Source of the DNA: Edolisoma coerulescens
Taxonomy: Eukaryota > Chordata > Aves > Passeriformes > Campephagidae
Assembly: GCA_013397115.1 (NCBI GenBank)
Contig: VWZW01007303.1
Span: 1,357,279-1,421,278, forward strand
DNA: 64,000 nucleotides
Direction of reading: 5' to 3'
A program made the translations under genes and the position numbers. Below the pieces are notes generated by a model, which did not search any database, had not been told where the DNA came from, and worked only from the letters and a program-made list of their open reading frames with translations. Of the stretch, positions 47,481 through 61,406 are shown piece after piece. Position 1 is the first letter of the stretch. Each line of letters starts with the position of its first letter.

Positions 47481-50400
47481 TTTTTCTTCTCAGTGGGGAG
47501 GTTAATTATGGGTTTGTGGAACTCTTAGTACTTGTTTAATTTTTAGTAAGGAAAATAGTGATAAAGTTGTAGTACATTTCAGCCTACAACAAGAGACATT
47601 TACAAAAACCTGGACCCAAGCAGCCAAAGAAATGACACCACATTGACAGTCTTTTAGAAAACATCCTTTAGAGAAAGTATGTTATAAACCAGGAAGTACT
47701 TAATGTATTTTAGTTCAAGACAACAGGAGTGAGAGATTCTTGGGTTTTTCGGTGATCCAGGTTAATTAATCTACTATTTTTCCTATTTTCATAGTTCTTT
47801 TCTGAGTAGCGAGTAGCCTGTCCTTGTGCAAATGGCACAGGAGGTGAAAGATTAAAAGATCTTTGAATAGTTCTGGTTCCTGTTCTACCATTAAAGCTAA
47901 AAGCTACAGTTGGTTCTGGGAGGCAAAGAGGGTGGTACTGAAGGAAAACATCAGTGAGAGGAAGGACACCAGGAAAGAAACAAGTAAAATAAGCAGAAAA
48001 AGATGAAAAGAATAGGTTGGAGGTGAATAGTGGGAGGTTGACATTTCAACATCTACGTTTTATTTATATGACTTTTGAACAATCAGGCTTTCTGTGCTTG
48101 CAATCAGTGTCATAGGGTGGTCTGTTGGAGGCAGTTATTGGAAAACTCACAGTCTAACTAGAGAACAGTTTTTTACATGCTGCCTTAGATTACTTTTTCC
48201 TTGTTGCCAGCTGTGTGGTGCTGGAGCCAATTTTTAAAATATACTGCCTTAATAAATTCAGTTTTTCCCAACAGCAACATTGTGATATTCACTGGTAAAA
48301 GACTGGTGTGAAACCCACCAAATATTTTATTTGGAATGTAAAACAGTGTTTGGGTGATTCCAGGATTGAAACATCAATGAACTCTCCTGTTCACCACCTT
48401 GCTTCATATAAAATATTAATCATGATCTTACTTTAAACTCAAAAAAGGTTGTAAATTACAGGTGTCTATAGACTGCAATACACTGTTCATCAGGGAAGAA
48501 AAGTAGTGTTAGAACCAAAGACAGATGCCTAGACTTGACTTTGTATCATCCAAAAAGGGGTCATAATACACAATAAATGTGGAACATCATTCATAAAATC
48601 TGGCCAAGAGATGAATTTCTGTCACTGGTGAAGAACGGTAAAGGCATAGACTCATGCAAAATTAATCCTTTGTACTGGAGAAGATACCAGAGAGTATTTA
48701 TTCAGAAGTATCTTTTATTAATGATTTATGAAGGAGGCCATCAGGGACACCCAGTTAAGAGAGAGGTGTGAGAATGCCAAGGAGCACACATTGGGTCTCT
48801 GCCTTTTTGAGCTCTCAGAGCCTGCACAGCTCCAAGTGATGCCACATCCTGGTGTTACTCAGACTGGGGGGGTGCAGTTGCGTCTCTGTGCCTGAAGCCA
48901 GGTCATTGGTAAGGGGCTGTTCTGTGCTCTGTCCAGATTTCTGCTTGGGAGGCCAAGGAAGTGCCAGGCAAGTGTAAAGGAAACTGGGAGCATGTGGTGA
49001 TCAGGCATAAATCAGCTGGCAAGCTGTGGGTTTGACTAGGAGTAGGAACAATTTAGGAGCAGAAGAGAACGGCAGCTCTGCAGCGAGAGCACTCTTTATT
49101 TTATTCTTCCACACTGAGGACCTTACCTTACCACCATGCTGGGAAGTTGTAAAGGCTTTTTGGAATGGCCTTTCCAAGAAGAGGAAGGCAGACAACCAGT
49201 GAAGTCTGTCAACTCCAAACCCTGGCTTTGTATCAGCTGTGCACAAACTGGGAGTCTCCAGGTTCTCTGTCCCATTCTGTGGATCCCTGTCTGTACTGGA
49301 ATTCATTGGCTATTTGTTCCAGTGGTTTTTCTGTCATGGTTTTGGGAACTGAGGCTGGAATCCAGAGCATAGAACATTTTAAATATTAATTAATTAAAAT
49401 AAATTCAGCCTCCACAGTGCAGAATCCAAAGTCTCCAGGATATGCCAACCATGCAGTGAAAAAACAACCTGTCACTCCAACAGAAGTTATTCAGGTGCAA
49501 CATTATTTTGTCACTTCACACTGAGTAATGATAATCCTGACAGCTTACTTCATTTTATTTAAGATATACAGGTATGATTTTCAAAATTTTATTGCTGTAT
49601 AGCTACAAAACCCTTTATAGCTGTACATGAGTTCTACTCAACTTCACACCCACCTCCCACAAAAGCAGTTCCTACATCATTTCTCTGGACAGTTGACCTG
49701 TCTGGACAAAGAGTCAGTGTGGAAATTTGATAGGGAGCAGACAGAATCAGAGGAACTCTGCAGGGCTAAAATGCAGAATTTCAAGACTTCTGGGTTATAT
49801 CCATAAAATTAAAGACTGTGGCTACTTTGCAGACTGGTCATTGAAGATTTTTAAACTCTTCAATTATAAGAGTTTGGTCAGGTTAGCTCTTACAAGCTGT
49901 TTTCTGCACACACAGAACATTGTGAAGCCAGTAATTCCTGGTAATGATGGAGACAGTTACAGGCAGTGCTACCCAGATGTGTGACTTGTTTACAACTAAA
50001 CTTTGGGAGTAGCAGCAAAGCTGAATGAAACACATTTGGACCTTACCAAAAAAATGCAGCTTTCTTTTCAAGTCATGTATTTTGAAGGCCAGGCCTTTGG
50101 TCTCAGTTGCTCTCAGCAGTATTGTTCTAATGGGCACAATAGACATAAGAAATCCCACGTTCCTATTTCTATTATTGTGTTGCCAAGTGACTAAAGGGAA
50201 TCATGGAGGCCCCTACGTTGAAGAGTGCCCATCCATGCTGGGGTTTTGCATGCTCAGTTTAAAATATGTAGGGTGCTGACATGCAGATGCTTTAGGAAGC
50301 AACTTCTAGAAGGTATCCAGGACCTCCTAAAATCAGATCTTAAACTACTCAACTTTTCAGCAGGAGTACCTTGCTCTGGAGCTCACTTGTATTTCCTCTT

Positions 50401-53400
50401 ATCACTTCTCCAGAATTCTTCACTGGTGGAACACTTGGTGCAGCAAAGATCTGCCAAAATTCCCATTTACCTTGTTGAGAAGTTGCCTTTCCCAAGGTGC
50501 TGGAAACACTGCAGCAGTAATTCCCACAGCTTTAGCTGGTGCTCTTCGGGCACACACGGACACCATGGCACCAGGGAGTACCAGACACCATGTGCTGCTA
50601 CTCTGAGCAGTTCAGGGGTTAATTCCCATGTACAAAGCAAGCCCTTTGTCACTTCAGGTATGCATTTTTGCATTGATCCGTACAGGTTATTTACTCAGGA
50701 CAAGTTTCCCCTTGTGTGACTGAGCTTTGCATAACTAGATACCTTGGAAAGGCACCTGCTTAGAATTTGCTGAGAACTCATCCTGTGAAAATTCTTCACA
50801 AACTACAGGGGGAACCTCTCACATTGTGCTGGAATCACCAGTATGATGGAACTGGCTTGTTCAAGTGGTGCTCAGGTTTGGCCACCCATGCTCAGAAAAA
50901 TACACTGAATCAGGAAAAGGCCACTGAATGGCTAAAGAAGAAAGAAACAGTTATGTAAGAAGTGTTGGTTTTCTCACTCTAGCAACATAGCAAGCGGATA
51001 TGCTTGATGTCTGCAAATAAATCACAAAGAAAGAAAATTGACTGCATTTACTTGGACATAAGGTAACAGGAGCAATCAGAAGAGCAGGGATGCTGTTGAT
51101 AAAGGGCTGGACCATTCTAACTAAGGTACACAAACCTAAATATAAAGCACTTGTTTGCCATCTGCTCCATTTGCTTATTCTCCCTTTGCCCTTGAATTGT
51201 ATGTGGAAATAATTTGACCTTGAATACAAGCTTTATTCTTTTTCTGAAAGACACAAAAAGCAGAGGAAACCTAATACATTCTCTTTGTTTGTAATAATCT
51301 AAACTAAAAGGCAGCTTTGGCACAATATTACATGTGAACAAACTAGTCAAGCAATAACTCTAGTCTGGAAGTTGAAGAAGTTATCTAACAGAGAGAGAAA
51401 AACCTGGTTTCAGAACAGTGTTTAATTAGCAGTTTGTGATAGATTGTCACTGGACTTGATCCTTCTAGTCCCTCTCTTTTGAAAACAAGAGCCTTATTTC
51501 TTTTTTATTCATGCAGGTATTTTTCTGCAGAGGTGGCAGTGAACCAGAACATCAGCTCCAAACTTCCTTGAACTTTGAGAAACTCAGATTCTGATTTGTA
51601 CTCCCCAGCTGGAGATCAGCTGAAGACAAAGGTTGTATTTACACATATGCAGAGAAAATAAAGCAGTTTTATCAACTCATAGCAGAAGAAAGGTACCACA
51701 AATTTTCTCACGTGAGTCTCACTTTAGAGAAAACTGCCTGAAGATGGGCACTGGGTTTTGCTTGCATAACTCTCAGACAGAAACAAAAAAATGCCACATG
51801 TTTTGCTGAGTTCTATTGTCTCTCCCTCCCTTTGTAAGGAAATTAAAGCCTATTTCTCTCCTAGTTCCATGAAATCTATCTGAATCCTGGTAACACGTCT
51901 CTGAGAAATTGCTCAGAGGGAATAACAGACAAGGGTACACCCTCCATTGCTATGTTACTGCTCCATGAGTTCCAGACAAAAGCATTTCTTGTGGTTTGGC
52001 AGCAAGCATCTACTCCTAAAACCCTGGGACTGCATTGTTCTTTACATGTCAAAAGTTGATTTAGTACCTACAGGCACAGATTGCAGGGTCCATCTTTTTA
52101 GGAGGGATCTTCAGGTTTTCTAGACTGCTGGGGTCACCTCTCACAGCCAGTGACACCATTTGGGAGAGTCACACCCAAATGGACTGTAAAGAACAGGCCC
52201 TCAGGTCTACCCTGCAATGAATATTCCAGGATTTTTATCCTGACCTCGGTTAAATGGTAATACTCCAGAAACTGAGCAACTGACTGCCAGGCCTGTAATA
52301 ACAACCCTGAATCATTAAATAAAGATACATCTTCAGGATAAATTATTGTTAAGGCTCCAAAATAGTTCTGCTGTGTTTGGAATTCTAATAATGGTAGGCA
52401 AGCTTGACTGGAACCTCTAATGATACAAAGATCTTGCAGTCTTGCTTATCTGTAGCTAAGTTAATGAGCCTGGGACCCAAACACAGCTATTAGGAGGCCC
52501 TTCTGCTCAGAATGGTGTATCTTTACTTTAAAGGCAGATCATTAAAAGTAATATCTAATGAAAACTCCATCTGTTTTCCATTGAGCATACATTTGCCTTT
52601 TTTCTTTTTTTATTCTCTAAGGCTCCATGAAGCTTTGCAGCACACAGGGCTGACACTGTCACATGCTAACAGGACAAGCCAGCCCTTGATGCAATTCCTT
52701 TGACCGGGGAAGTTAAATATTGGGTATATCTGGATCTATTAACATAAAGGTAACCTTTTGGATCTTTAATTTCTTTCATATCCAGGAACTGGAGAGAGAA
52801 GCACAAATATGAAGTGGTGTAATAAATCTTAAGTCACACAGACCTGCACAGAACTGAATCTACAGACCATAAATGTTATTTTACAAAGCATTAGCAATAA
52901 AAGCTGAGAGTTGCCACTCTGTTCTCTCTCTTCTGCTCAGCTAAATGGGAATTTCTGAGTCCTGTTAAGACACGGGGTCTATGACACAAAGTTGGGCAGT
53001 TGTGTTCCCTACAGACACTCTTACAGTTTTCTATCACATGAACCTACAGAAGCCAAAACATGCACATGCAGTTTCCATTACTAAATAATTCATTTGCCAG
53101 TCCCAGAAAAACCTGGTAGCATTAGATACACGAACACTTTATGCTAAGTGCTGTTAAAGCCTAGTTTCCAACAGACTTGAGTCTTAAGGATTTACCCAAG
53201 GGTAGATTTTCTGTCCTCTTATAGAGGTTTTCCCCCCTTATTCCCTATACAGACATGGCTACCTGCAGTAATTAATTTTTTAGGCATTTCACAGAACAAG
53301 AAAAACATGCCTAAACTGACCATGGAAATGAAAAGGTTTTTTCCCATCAAAAGAAGGAAAATCTGGAAGAAACACCAAATAAAGTGGGAAACTGGGCAAA

Positions 53401-56400
53401 TAGGAGAGACAACAAGGAGGAAAGAGTGTATTTTTGAATAGCAAAAGCTGTTTATGAAAAAGATTGGGAACTTGGCTCACTGCAGAAGCAGAAGACTTCT
53501 TCAGCAACCCAAAAGATAATTTTTAATTCTACATTTCTTTCTCCAGAATTGGTGATAGAATAGATAATTTTTCCTTTAGAATTAGTTTTCTCTGCACTTG
53601 CCCGTGCAAACATGTAGGTTAAAATGCATGTCACCTCCTTCCCATGCTCCAGCAAGGACAATAAAAAGAGAATGTGACCTCTTGTGTGGCCTGTAACACA
53701 TATAAATTAATGATGTCTTAATATGCATTCAATGTGGCAAAAAGTCCCATATTCATATAGCTTTATAAATAAAGCATATCTTCTATGATTGATCACAAAT
53801 AAACCAGAAGAGAATCAAGCAGGTAATGTGGAAATACAAAGTAATAAAGATTGATTTTTACCTTTTGCTTTTGTAAGAAAATGAGAGTCATGTTTATGTT
53901 TGTTTACATGAATTGGCTCCAAATAATGTTGGGATTGGTTCATAATTCCCACTCAGATTTTTAAAACTCGTAACATTTAATTCCTGCAAGTTCTGGGAAA
54001 ATAGACAGCCAAGCTAAGACAGATTATTCATTTCTCATTGAAGAAACAGGCTAAAATGAACTCAATCCCCATTAAACATCAGAGAATCCATGCCTAAACA
54101 CAATCCAAGATATAAATCCATAGGAAAAAAATATTTCACTGTTTGCAGAACTACTTGTATTGAATGAGATCACAGAGATATAACATCAGTATGACAGAAT
54201 CTAATCACCACTCAACAAACATTTTGGAAACAAGTCAGCAACCACATCTGCTTCACCAGAACCAGAGCCTCATGTGACAGGAAGCTTATTAGAGACCCTG
54301 TCTCTCATTATTTTGTTTTTGCTTATAACTTCTCAGCATGAATATTCAATATTGCAAAATCAAGCAGCTTCCTTTACAGACCATCCAGAAAGGAGAAAGA
54401 AACTGTGTCAGACCTTCCAGATCCTGAAGAAATTGGTGCCTGTGGAGCTATGGATTTCTACCAGCAAAACATCTGGCACAAAACATTAAACATGAATAAC
54501 TTTTTTCTCTTTCCCCTTACTATTGGTGTGAGGCAATAATAACTCCTCTGAAGTTTTCTTGATGTATCAAGCCTGAAAACAAGAAAAAAGAGAAGAAAAA
54601 CAGCCCTTTAAACATAGCAAGACATCTTAAAGGAATATAACTCAAAATACCTTATTTTCTTAGTAGCATAAAATGTTATATTGTGAGACATTTTTCTTGG
54701 TTACTACACATTAAACAGTTGCTTCACAATACTCTGAGTGCAATTTAAGAATTTCCATTTGGTGCTCTTTCATGGCTTTGGTCATAGCTCCAGGAGTCAG
54801 AGCCTCTGAGCAGGTAAATTTGGTAAAATTTACAGGGAAAAACATCACTCATAGGAAAATCTGTCCAAGAGTGAAGCCAAATGTCCAGAGTCTCAGCCAG
54901 AGTGACAGTAGCTCTGTGTATTCAGCCTTCCTCAGCTGAAACACTTCCTAAAGTGAAAGGATTCATCTCAAACACTTCTAAAGCGGGTGGTCCATATGCA
55001 CCAGCCCTTGATTCGCCTCTGCAGTCATAGCTGGTGATGTGAGAGCCTGCCCTTCCTCCCTTTGCCCAGCAGTGGGATGAGTTTGGGAAGACTGGGGCTG
55101 TGGAGCGTTGTGTGACTGAAATATGGGCACCTCCATCTGGTGAGTGGCATCAGTCCTATGACATACCAACAGCTCCTCTTTTCCCTCCACATTCCTCAAC
55201 TCTGCAGGAGTTTTTCTTGCACATAAGGCTGGACTGGCAGTGGCATTTGGAAGTGCTGAGCAGTGGGACAGCATTCACTTTCCCTGGCAGGGAGGTGTTG
55301 CATGGATCTATCCCCACGAGGGCCCTGTGGTGGGCAGGCATGTTTTATACAGGGTCCCGCTCTGCAGACACATCAGACAATATCTTCCCAAAGCCTCTGG
55401 ATAACCTTTCTTTCTTCTTTCTCCATCACCTTGTGGACGGACAAAAAAACCTTTCAGGGAAATCTTAAGTCAGTGTTGCAATTTCAACCCCACAGATGTC
55501 AAAGTGATTTTTACACTCTTTCTGCTCAACTAATTGCCAAGCCCCAACAAAGGGACTTTAATGGGTTGCACCAGGCAATAAACCATCATCTATTGGCTCT
55601 AGCAACAAGGAAGGAAGAGAGGGAATGTAAAGCTGGAACAAAGCACAGACCCAGAGCAGGTCCAAGCAGAAACTGATTTATCCAAAGATTTGACACCAGA
55701 TGTTCTATTCAGACAACTTTAACAGAGCTCCACAGAACATTAAATGCTTCTCGTGTTTTCAATACTCAACCCACTCCATCTGGGCACTTCTGCCACAGGG
55801 CACAAACAAAACCCTGCTTAATATTAATCAAAGAAGTGACTTTTGCTCTGCAAGTTCAATATAAAAAGAGTAAGAGCAAACACATGCTAAGCTGTTCCTG
55901 GGAACACTGAACACAACAAAGGAGCTGTCTTGGATTACAGCATTTCTAAATTATGCCCAAAGTCTTGTTTTAGGGAGGATATATTGGTGATATGTTACCA
56001 CAAATATTGTGCTAAACTGGAATACTCTACATCTCTGATTAAGAAATATCTGGTTCATAATATACCAAATTCATATATCCTTGCTCACCTAGAGTTTCCA
56101 CAGATTATTGCACAGCTACTAGTCCATGGAAAAGCTGCATCCTTTTTCCTGGACATCTATTTGGGTTCACTTCTTTACAGATAACATTAATTTTTGTCTG
56201 TGCCCATTTTTAGCCTCATGGACTCCTTGTTCTCCTATTAGTTCCTTCTCTCTAGACCATTAACAGCCTGTAGCCATATGTAGTAAAAATTACTACTTAT
56301 TGCACACATCTGTGCAAAACCTTTTTCCAAACTTTTAATTCTTGAAATCCAGGACTACCTACATTTTTCAAACAATACCAGGCTGTGGAGACTGTGCAGT

Positions 56401-59400
56401 GGCAGCTGAGGTCACTTCTTCCTTATTTTCTCAGCTGCCAGTGCACCCTCCTAGTCTCTTCCTGCTGATTCAACTCTGCAAAGGTGAAGGTTAACAGGAT
56501 AAGTATCTGGCCCAGTTTTCTCTCTCTGCAGTAGCTCGTTTCCATCACGGATTTAATTCACCTACTTTTCTTAACCGGCCCCATCTATTGCCACCTCCAG
56601 TTTCTCCTTCCCTGTATCTTATTTTCCCTCAGACAGTAACTCCAACTCAGAATACAGCTCTTCTTTAAAAGATGTGACCTTCTAGGTTGTCTGCTGTCCT
56701 CCTGAGAGGCTGACAACTCCGCCAGCCTTCCCTTGTAAGTTCCTTCTATAACTGACTGTAGCCTCTTTCTATGAACTCCTCGTGCATCCCAGCAGGTGCA
56801 GCGGGACGCGGGACGTGCAGAGCTGCCTCTGTCCCAACGCCACCGAGTTCTTGTGTGTTTACTCAGCTCAGGCACTGGATGGTGCTCTTGGCACTTTCAT
56901 GCCGCAAAAGCGCTTTCCAAGCAATCCCACTTCTCCTGAGAGCTGTGAAAATTCCCCGGGGTCAGATACAGTTGCACGTCTAAGCCTCTAAATCCCAAGA
57001 AGAGCATGTTTTGACTAAACAGAATGTAGCCGAGGCTGCAGTGGAAGAAGCTCAGCTAGGTAAGAACAAATGCCAAACGAAATGTCACTGCCTATGACAC
57101 ACAAATCCACCAAGCAGTGGCTTTCACATTTGGCCTCAAATATTTTATTTGCTAATTGGTTCCTTATCAATGTTCCCCATAGCAACAAGGGAGATGTAAG
57201 TGGCATAAAGTGGGCTGAGTGACATTATGTCTGCGTGTAAATGTGACTGGGATTGTGCATGGAGGGGATGATCTGAGGGAGGTTAACAACGTAATGTGAA
57301 ACCTCCTGTAGTCTCAGAGGAGAAAGGAGCTTCTTAATGCTGCCTGAGTGAGGCAGGGAAGTTATCTCAGCAGCAAACCTTTTTAGAGAATCAGACTGAG
57401 ATTCTATAGAAAATGAGTTTGTTTGATCTTTTTGCCTGCTAAGAAATATTAATTTTACACCAGATGTTTGTCTTTGGCTATTTTTCATAGAAGGTCAGAA
57501 GATTTTTGGTATTTTTAAAGATGCAATGAATAAGAAAAGGAAATATACTATATGGCAAAAAAAAAGCTATAGGGAGATAGGGTATAAATGTTCAGGTTTT
57601 TTCCTTTCTTTTGCTGATTTTTGTGCATCCCTAGGCAAATCAGGCTGTCTCTCTGAGTTTGCTCAGCCTTGTATATTGGCTGAGCAATTAACAAATAATT
57701 TACAAAATAATTCCTTTTCTTCCAGCTCTTCTAAAAGGCTCTTTCTTCAATGGAAGGTGCCATAGAAATACAAAATATTTTGTGTGTCTGCATCTAAGGG
57801 ACATAGGTCTGGAAAAGGCACTCTGGAAAAATAAAGAAGCAAATAGAGAGACCACTGTAGTATTTGGGAGAAATCAGGGAAAACAGGGAATAAAAGGATT
57901 CATAAGGATGCGGTGGCATTGATGAGAAACATCTGGACTAGCTGGATGTACACACTGACCTAAGATGTGGGATTTAAACTTGTATTGGTAAGTATTTGGA
58001 TTGGACCACCTCTGGCTATACAGAAATAAGCATAGCCCCAGAAAAGGCTCAGAAATCACTGAAGAATCTCACCTGGAGGAAGGCCTTGAATTACACTTTC
58101 CAGCAATCCTACCTGGATTAAACAGTTCAGAGGGTGGGCTTGCTCAGCTGAAGGATTTTCACAGATTTGGTGATCCCCTGAAATCCTATGGCAACTCCTC
58201 AGCTGCCTGGTCCATTGTTTACACAAACACTGCTCAGTCTTCTTGGGTATCATCCTTCTAAATGTCTCCAAAGACAGTTCTGAAAAGGACAAGGTGAGGG
58301 TTAACAGTGCTTGGATGAATAAAACACTCCAAAATGAGCACTGCTGTTGAAGCCTTAACATGGAAATCTTTTGGCTACACCATTTCATACGACAGACATG
58401 GGACAATGAATTTTACAGTACTTGCAACACTCCCTCCTCTTGGCAAGTCGGCATTGCAAACCATTAGAATTTATGGGATAACTGAGCTGCTTGTGCCTCA
58501 GAGGAAGAAAATAGGATAAATGGCCCAGTCCTGCAGATCTGACATGACTCATCTCATCGAGGTTAACGAACCGGCCATCTCAAGATTAGGGAGTTGAGTG
58601 CATGAGATGCTACTGCTCACATGGGCTGTTGCTTAGAGAAATGCTACTACAGGCAATACTTACATGTAAAACAGCCTCAAGAAGCAGAAACCTATTTTAG
58701 GTGTTTTTTTTTTTTAAAGTATAATCTCATGAACAAAGTGAAAAACAAGAGAGTTCTCTCTGGGGTCCTACTGCCCTCGTTGTCCTCACTGCTGGACCAC
58801 GCTGGGTTATCTCAGTGAGGTCTGATAAATGTGTGGTGACTGACACGGGCCTTGCTGGTGCCTCTCTCCTCTGTTGCTGGAATAACAGAGCTGGCAGGAG
58901 GGAGCCTTTGTCCAAGTCTGCCTTCAGCAGTGATTCAAGTGGAGATGCTGGACTGGGTATTGCAGTAGTAGCGGTGTGTGCAGGTAACCTTGTTAGTGCA
59001 GGTATAGTGAGCCTGAATGGGGTATGGCATATTTTTAGATCTTCCCAGGAAGGAGTGTGTAAGCACAAAGCAGAATTGTGCCTCCCTGCAATGGCAATTC
59101 TGAGGTACTGCTGAGCAAGGTTACCCAAAAGACTGTGTACTTAATGTGCCCTTTGTTACTCACACAGACTGAATTTCTGATTCCTTGGTTATTTTGCAGT
59201 AAGAAAAATTGTTTTTTTTCATGGTATATCACAACATTTAGTGAGCTTGTCCCTTGGGAACACAGAGAGCTTTCAGATCTTAATATAGACGTCTTTCAAA
59301 TGAGATCATTAATGTGTATATAGCTGGATTTAGGGCCAATGCAAGCACTTCGATTTTTTGCCTGCCAAATTTTCTTTTTTGGCTACATTTTCTTCCCATA

Positions 59401-59800
59401 ATTCAAAGAACTGCACCACATGGAATCCTTTAAACAATGGATGGGATAACATAATTTTTCAATTGCTCTTGAAAAGGTTTTTAACCACATAAACTATTCC
59501 AGGGTTCGCTAAGAAGTTACCATTGCAAATAATGTAATTGTTCCAGACTGAATTCCTTGCATTCCAGAATAACTTTTGAAGCAAAGAGCATGACTAATTT
59601 GGGATTTTTAACCAGGCTCTTTATGGTAATACTTAGATGAATGTAAATTTTCTCCAAAAAGCTTTGCTTTAAAAAGAAAGGAGCAAAGCCTACAAACACT
59701 CCTAGCTGCAGAACCAATACTTAATGCTAATGATCCATTGATCTCAACAGAAGGAAAATAAACATTTAGAAATTAGGAAACTGAGGACTTTATTTTAAAC

Positions 59801-59825
59801 GATAAAAAAAAAAAAAAAAACAAAA
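59801..59825. repeat. Poly(A) tract
   Basis: A run of about 17 A preceded by ACGAT and followed by CAAAACAG. There is no convincing retroposon body just upstream, so the tract may be simple low-complexity sequence. Confidence 0.8.
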
Positions 59826-61006
59826 CAGTAGACAAAATCTGGCAAAATATAAAATATAAATATATGAAGTGCAAGCAATAAATTCTGGTTTTCCTCTTCT
59901 CTTTTGCAAGCAGGACAAGGCTGTTCCTTGCCTTTGGAATGAAGCCAAGCCTCGCTGTCCTGCACCACCGAGTCCCTCCTTAAAGATGTGTGTGACTTCT
60001 GCTTCCCCAGGCTTCACCTGGAATTAAAACCACACTTTTTTTCTGGTCACATGTTTCCTTTTAACATCTGAAACATTCTTGTTGCATTCCTCCAAAGATT
60101 ATGCATTGTTTGGCCAATGGAGACTGTTACCCAACTCTCTACTGTGTAGCACCTCCAGGTAGAGTAGGTGGGGGAGATGAAATCTCTGACTTGCTGAGAC
60201 AGAGGGCCCCCAGTTCTGCAATTCTCTTCCCCTGTGGGTGCAGTGGAGTTTAGCCTTAGCAACCCACAAAGCCGCTTCCCAAATCCACCTCGTTACTGAG
60301 CTTTCTTGGATTAATTGAATTAAGCAGTGGGTGGTTTAAGAGATGAACTACACTGGGAGCAGGGCCTGTAATTCACTGCAAACTCCCACCATACAGGGCA
60401 CAACGGAATCTAACTTATTAATGGCCAGTAAAGCAGCAGACATGGGGAACAGCACTTCAGAGGGCCTTCTGGATCTCCATTTTGATTCTGTGCTACAGGC
60501 CAGCTTCTCAGTTCCCACACATCAGCCTGTTTCCACTGGATTCACACCAGATGCAGACTTGGCCTCGCAAGTCCCGAAAATTTGTTTATCTTTTTAAAGA
60601 CTCTGGGTTTTTTAGAATTGGCTTAGCTGTCGTGTAAAACAATAGTATCTTGTATCACTCAAAACAAAAAGGAATTAGCTCTGTATTTATTAGCCAAACT
60701 TCCTGTGAATACAAAGCTTTGGGGATCATGCTCTTCCTCAGTCTGATCCCAGCCCTGCCCCTTTAATCCCCCCCAACGAGGGACTTGCTGGAGTGTGCAG
60801 GGACTCCCCCAGCGCTGTGCACTTTGTGGCAAGTACAATGAATGTAACTGGGACTTGTCCTGACATGGAGTTGGGACATAGCCAGGGTAACTCAACCAGC
60901 CTCAGGATCTGGGACTAGTGTCACAGATAAGGACAGTGATAATTACATTCTTCAAAGCCTCATGAAAATAGATGCCTCAGTTGAGGTTAAAGTGCCCCAA
61001 GTACAG

Positions 61007-61029
61007 AAAAAAAAAAGGGGGGGGGGGGC
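61007..61029. repeat. Adjacent poly(A) and poly(G) runs
   Basis: A run of about 10 A passes directly into a run of about 12 G, then CAAAAGC. Such a homopolymer junction is unstable and error-prone in sequencing, so its exact length should not be trusted. Confidence 0.85.
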
Positions 61030-61360
61030 AAAAGCAAAGATACAGACAGAGAAAAATCTTTGTAGATGATCAAAAAAATAAGCAGGGAAAGTTTCACCTG
61101 GAACTTGAGCACCCATAAGCACAGACGTTAATCAACCACAAGACGTATTAGGAAAACAGATTTAATAAGCTCTCCACTTATTTGTTTTATTTTCCTCAAG
61201 CAAAATGAAAATACCTCTTCTCTCCTAGATATGTTATGTGAATTACTTCACTGTGCTCTTTGCAACCAAACAACCCCAGTCCCCCTCAGTTTCCTCCTGG
61301 TCTCCAGCAACCACTGTGTGTTCACACTCACTGCTTGTCCCTGGATGTAACTGTTCAAAC

Positions 61361-61406
61361 AGAATCTGCAAACTTCTCTATTTAGAATCTGCAAACTTCT
61401 CTATTT
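61361..61406. repeat. Perfect 23-bp tandem duplication
   Basis: The 23 bases at 61361-61383 (starting AGAATCTGCAAAC, ending CTCTATTT) are repeated without a single change at 61384-61406. Two identical copies side by side in otherwise old, diverged sequence point to a recent duplication, or to an assembly artefact. Confidence 0.95.

Noticed and set aside
50225..50719. 164-codon plus-strand open frame downstream of IFT22.
   Set aside because: No recognisable domain and no promoter or poly(A) context; composition looks like random non-coding sequence.
56771..56991. Cys-containing short frames near 56.8 kb that at first looked exon-like.
   Set aside because: No supported splice sites in phase and no recognisable family; too short to support.
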